From positions 22,560-86,559 of the forward strand of contig CACYWG010000007.1 in NCBI GenBank assembly GCA_902778115.1: a stretch of 64,000 bases of DNA, in the 5' to 3' direction. This DNA comes from Oscillospiraceae bacterium. Its GTDB lineage: Bacteria > Bacillota > Clostridia > Oscillospirales > Oscillospiraceae. Both the position numbers and the translations under genes were made by a program. This document shows, piece after piece, positions 63,167-64,000 of this stretch. Under the pieces are notes generated by a model. That model worked only from the letters and a program-made list of their open reading frames with translations, had not been told where the DNA came from and searched no databases. Numbering within the stretch: position 1 is the stretch's first letter; every line of letters starts with the position of its first letter.

Positions 63167-63484
63167 CTATCTAACCGCAGACACATACGCCGCCCATGAG
63201 ACAAAACACCCCTGTTCCGGCAGCACCAGCACACCGTCCGTGCCGCCTCGATGCTGCACCAGCAGGCAGTCCCATACATCCCTGGCCCTGCATCGCTTTC
63301 CGTAATCCTCGATGAATTTCCTGTCTGCCAGCATATCGGTAACAAAGTTTTCATAGTCGATCTTCGGAAGCTGCACTGCAGTCACGATGCTGTATGGCCG
63401 TTCCCGTTCTACCAGATGTGGGCACAGCAGATCCTCTAATCTCCGGGGTCGCTCCACGAAATAGGCATAGCCGCGCATATCCAT
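63167..63484 (-). CDS. Small protein resembling DUF6329
   Basis: This protein of about 105 residues has the text RRLEDLLCPHLVERERPYSIVTAVQLPKIDYENFVTDML-like pattern (positions 12-50) and WDCLLVQHRGGTDGVLVLPEQG. I associate this with the DUF6329 family, seen near integrative elements of gut Firmicutes. The name is from memory and uncertain. The start at 63484 is chosen over the longer frame, which would overlap the FecCD gene. The ribosome binding site is weak. Confidence 0.6.
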   Translation of the reverse strand: MDMRGYAYFVERPRRLEDLLCPHLVERERPYSIVTAVQLPKIDYENFVTDMLADRKFIEDYGKRCRARDVWDCLLVQHRGGTDGVLVLPEQGCFVSWAAYVSAVR

Positions 63485-63548
63485 CTCTATCTCTATTTGA
63501 ATTTGTATCCCCCCGGGGGGCTTGTGACGGCCCTCCAGGGGGATTATT

Positions 63549-64000
63549 ATGTATAACATGAAAAACAGTGTTGACCTATTGAAAAATAGAAAAAGGAACA
63601 CGATGGCGCTTGTACTGCTTGCAGTTGCAGTACTGGCGCTTGCTTTCGTGTGTCTGTTTGTCGGCTCTTCTCATATGAGTTTTGACGACTGTGTGAATGC
63701 TCTCCTGAAAAAAGGCAGCGCTGCCCAGGTGCGAATTGTCTGGAACATCCGCATCCCTCGCGTGCTGGCAGCCATCATTGCGGGCGCAGGACTGTCGGTG
63801 TCTGGTCTTATCATGCAGACCAATCTGAATAACCCCATGGCCTCGCCGTCCACACTGGGTGTTTCCAATGCAGCGGTCTTCGGAGCAAATCTTTCTATCA
63901 TTGCCTTTGCAGGCGGTTTTCTGGACACCGGGAATCACCTGTCCAGTTATACTGTGGGCGCAAATCCGTATGCCACTTCGCTGATGGCCTTTATCTTTGC
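63549..64000 (+). CDS. FecCD-family iron/siderophore ABC permease (partial, runs off the window)
   Basis: The ATG at 63549 is preceded by AGGGGG. The first 150 residues show an N-terminal cytoplasmic tail, membrane helices, and the FecCD signature RIPRVLAAIIAGAGLSVSG followed by MQTNLNNPMASPSTLGV. The protein would form half of a siderophore or cobalamin importer. The rest of the gene and its partners lie beyond the window. Confidence 0.9.
   Translation, partial: MYNMKNSVDLLKNRKRNTMALVLLAVAVLALAFVCLFVGSSHMSFDDCVNALLKKGSAAQVRIVWNIRIPRVLAAIIAGAGLSVSGLIMQTNLNNPMASPSTLGVSNAAVFGANLSIIAFAGGFLDTGNHLSSYTVGANPYATSLMAFIF

Overview
The window is about 60% G+C and comes from the chromosome of a Gram-positive, endospore-forming member of the Clostridia, most likely an Oscillospiraceae-type gut Firmicute. 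The grounds are the Bacillus-like order dnaA-dnaN-S4 protein-recF-remB-gyrB-gyrA, dipicolinate synthase genes (dpaA/dpaB) and a SpoIID protein, HPr kinase, WhiA and RapZ, strong AGGAGG ribosome binding sites, and [13 protein letters not shown] GyrB. The family assignment is inference from recognised proteins; no search was run.

Layout. 0-7 kb: MgtC, M32 carboxypeptidase, endonuclease III, a GNAT enzyme, an ABC exporter and RNase HI. 7-17 kb: two small membrane proteins, then gyrA, gyrB, remB, recF, S4 protein, dnaN and dnaA, with DnaA-box-like sites between dnaN and dnaA. 17-22 kb: dpaA-dpaB, thyA-dfrA, spoIID and a multi-pass membrane protein. 22-28.5 kb: a purine module, namely a BMP-family nucleoside ABC transporter behind a guanine riboswitch, with xpt next to it, then rpmB. 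28.6-36 kb: dnaE, whiA, rapZ, murB and hprK. 36-47.5 kb: a membrane-anchored PIG-L deacetylase, tRNA-Asp and tRNA-Thr with tRNA-derived duplications, an ABC-2 exporter, a CPBP protease, an SPFH protein with a ribbon-helix-helix regulator, GDPD, an MFS carrier and MarR. 47.6-60.4 kb: an HD protein and VTT protein, tsf and rpsB, cysE, an ECF sigma factor with a membrane sensor, GIY-YIG, RarA, an MBL-fold enzyme, MnmA, MOSC, Rrf2/cysK and VanZ. 60.8-64 kb: a nitroreductase, a radical SAM/HxlR/flavin-type operon, a DUF6329-like protein and the start of a FecCD permease that runs off the window.

The most unusual material is non-coding. (1) At least eleven gene junctions carry degenerate tandem repeats with an exact 7-base period (units such as CTAAGCA, CTAAAAA, AATTCGG and TGAAGAA). 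Several supply the stop codon of the gene before them. (2) Six intergenic elements of 105-135 bp, bounded by small hairpins, fall into two related types, plus one half copy. (3) A 200-bp element at 45281-45480 has imperfect terminal inverted repeats around six consecutive near-perfect hairpins. (4) Pieces of the tRNA-Thr 3' end and its terminator are duplicated directly and in inverted orientation downstream of the tRNA.

Other points: rpsB appears frameshifted by a missing 8 bases. Most genes on both sides of dnaA lie on the minus strand, so the dnaA locus does not sit at a strand switch. GyrA has Ala where E. coli has the quinolone-resistance Ser83, and GyrB has Trp at the Lys447 position. 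The SPFH operon promoter has its -10 box inside a perfect palindromic operator.
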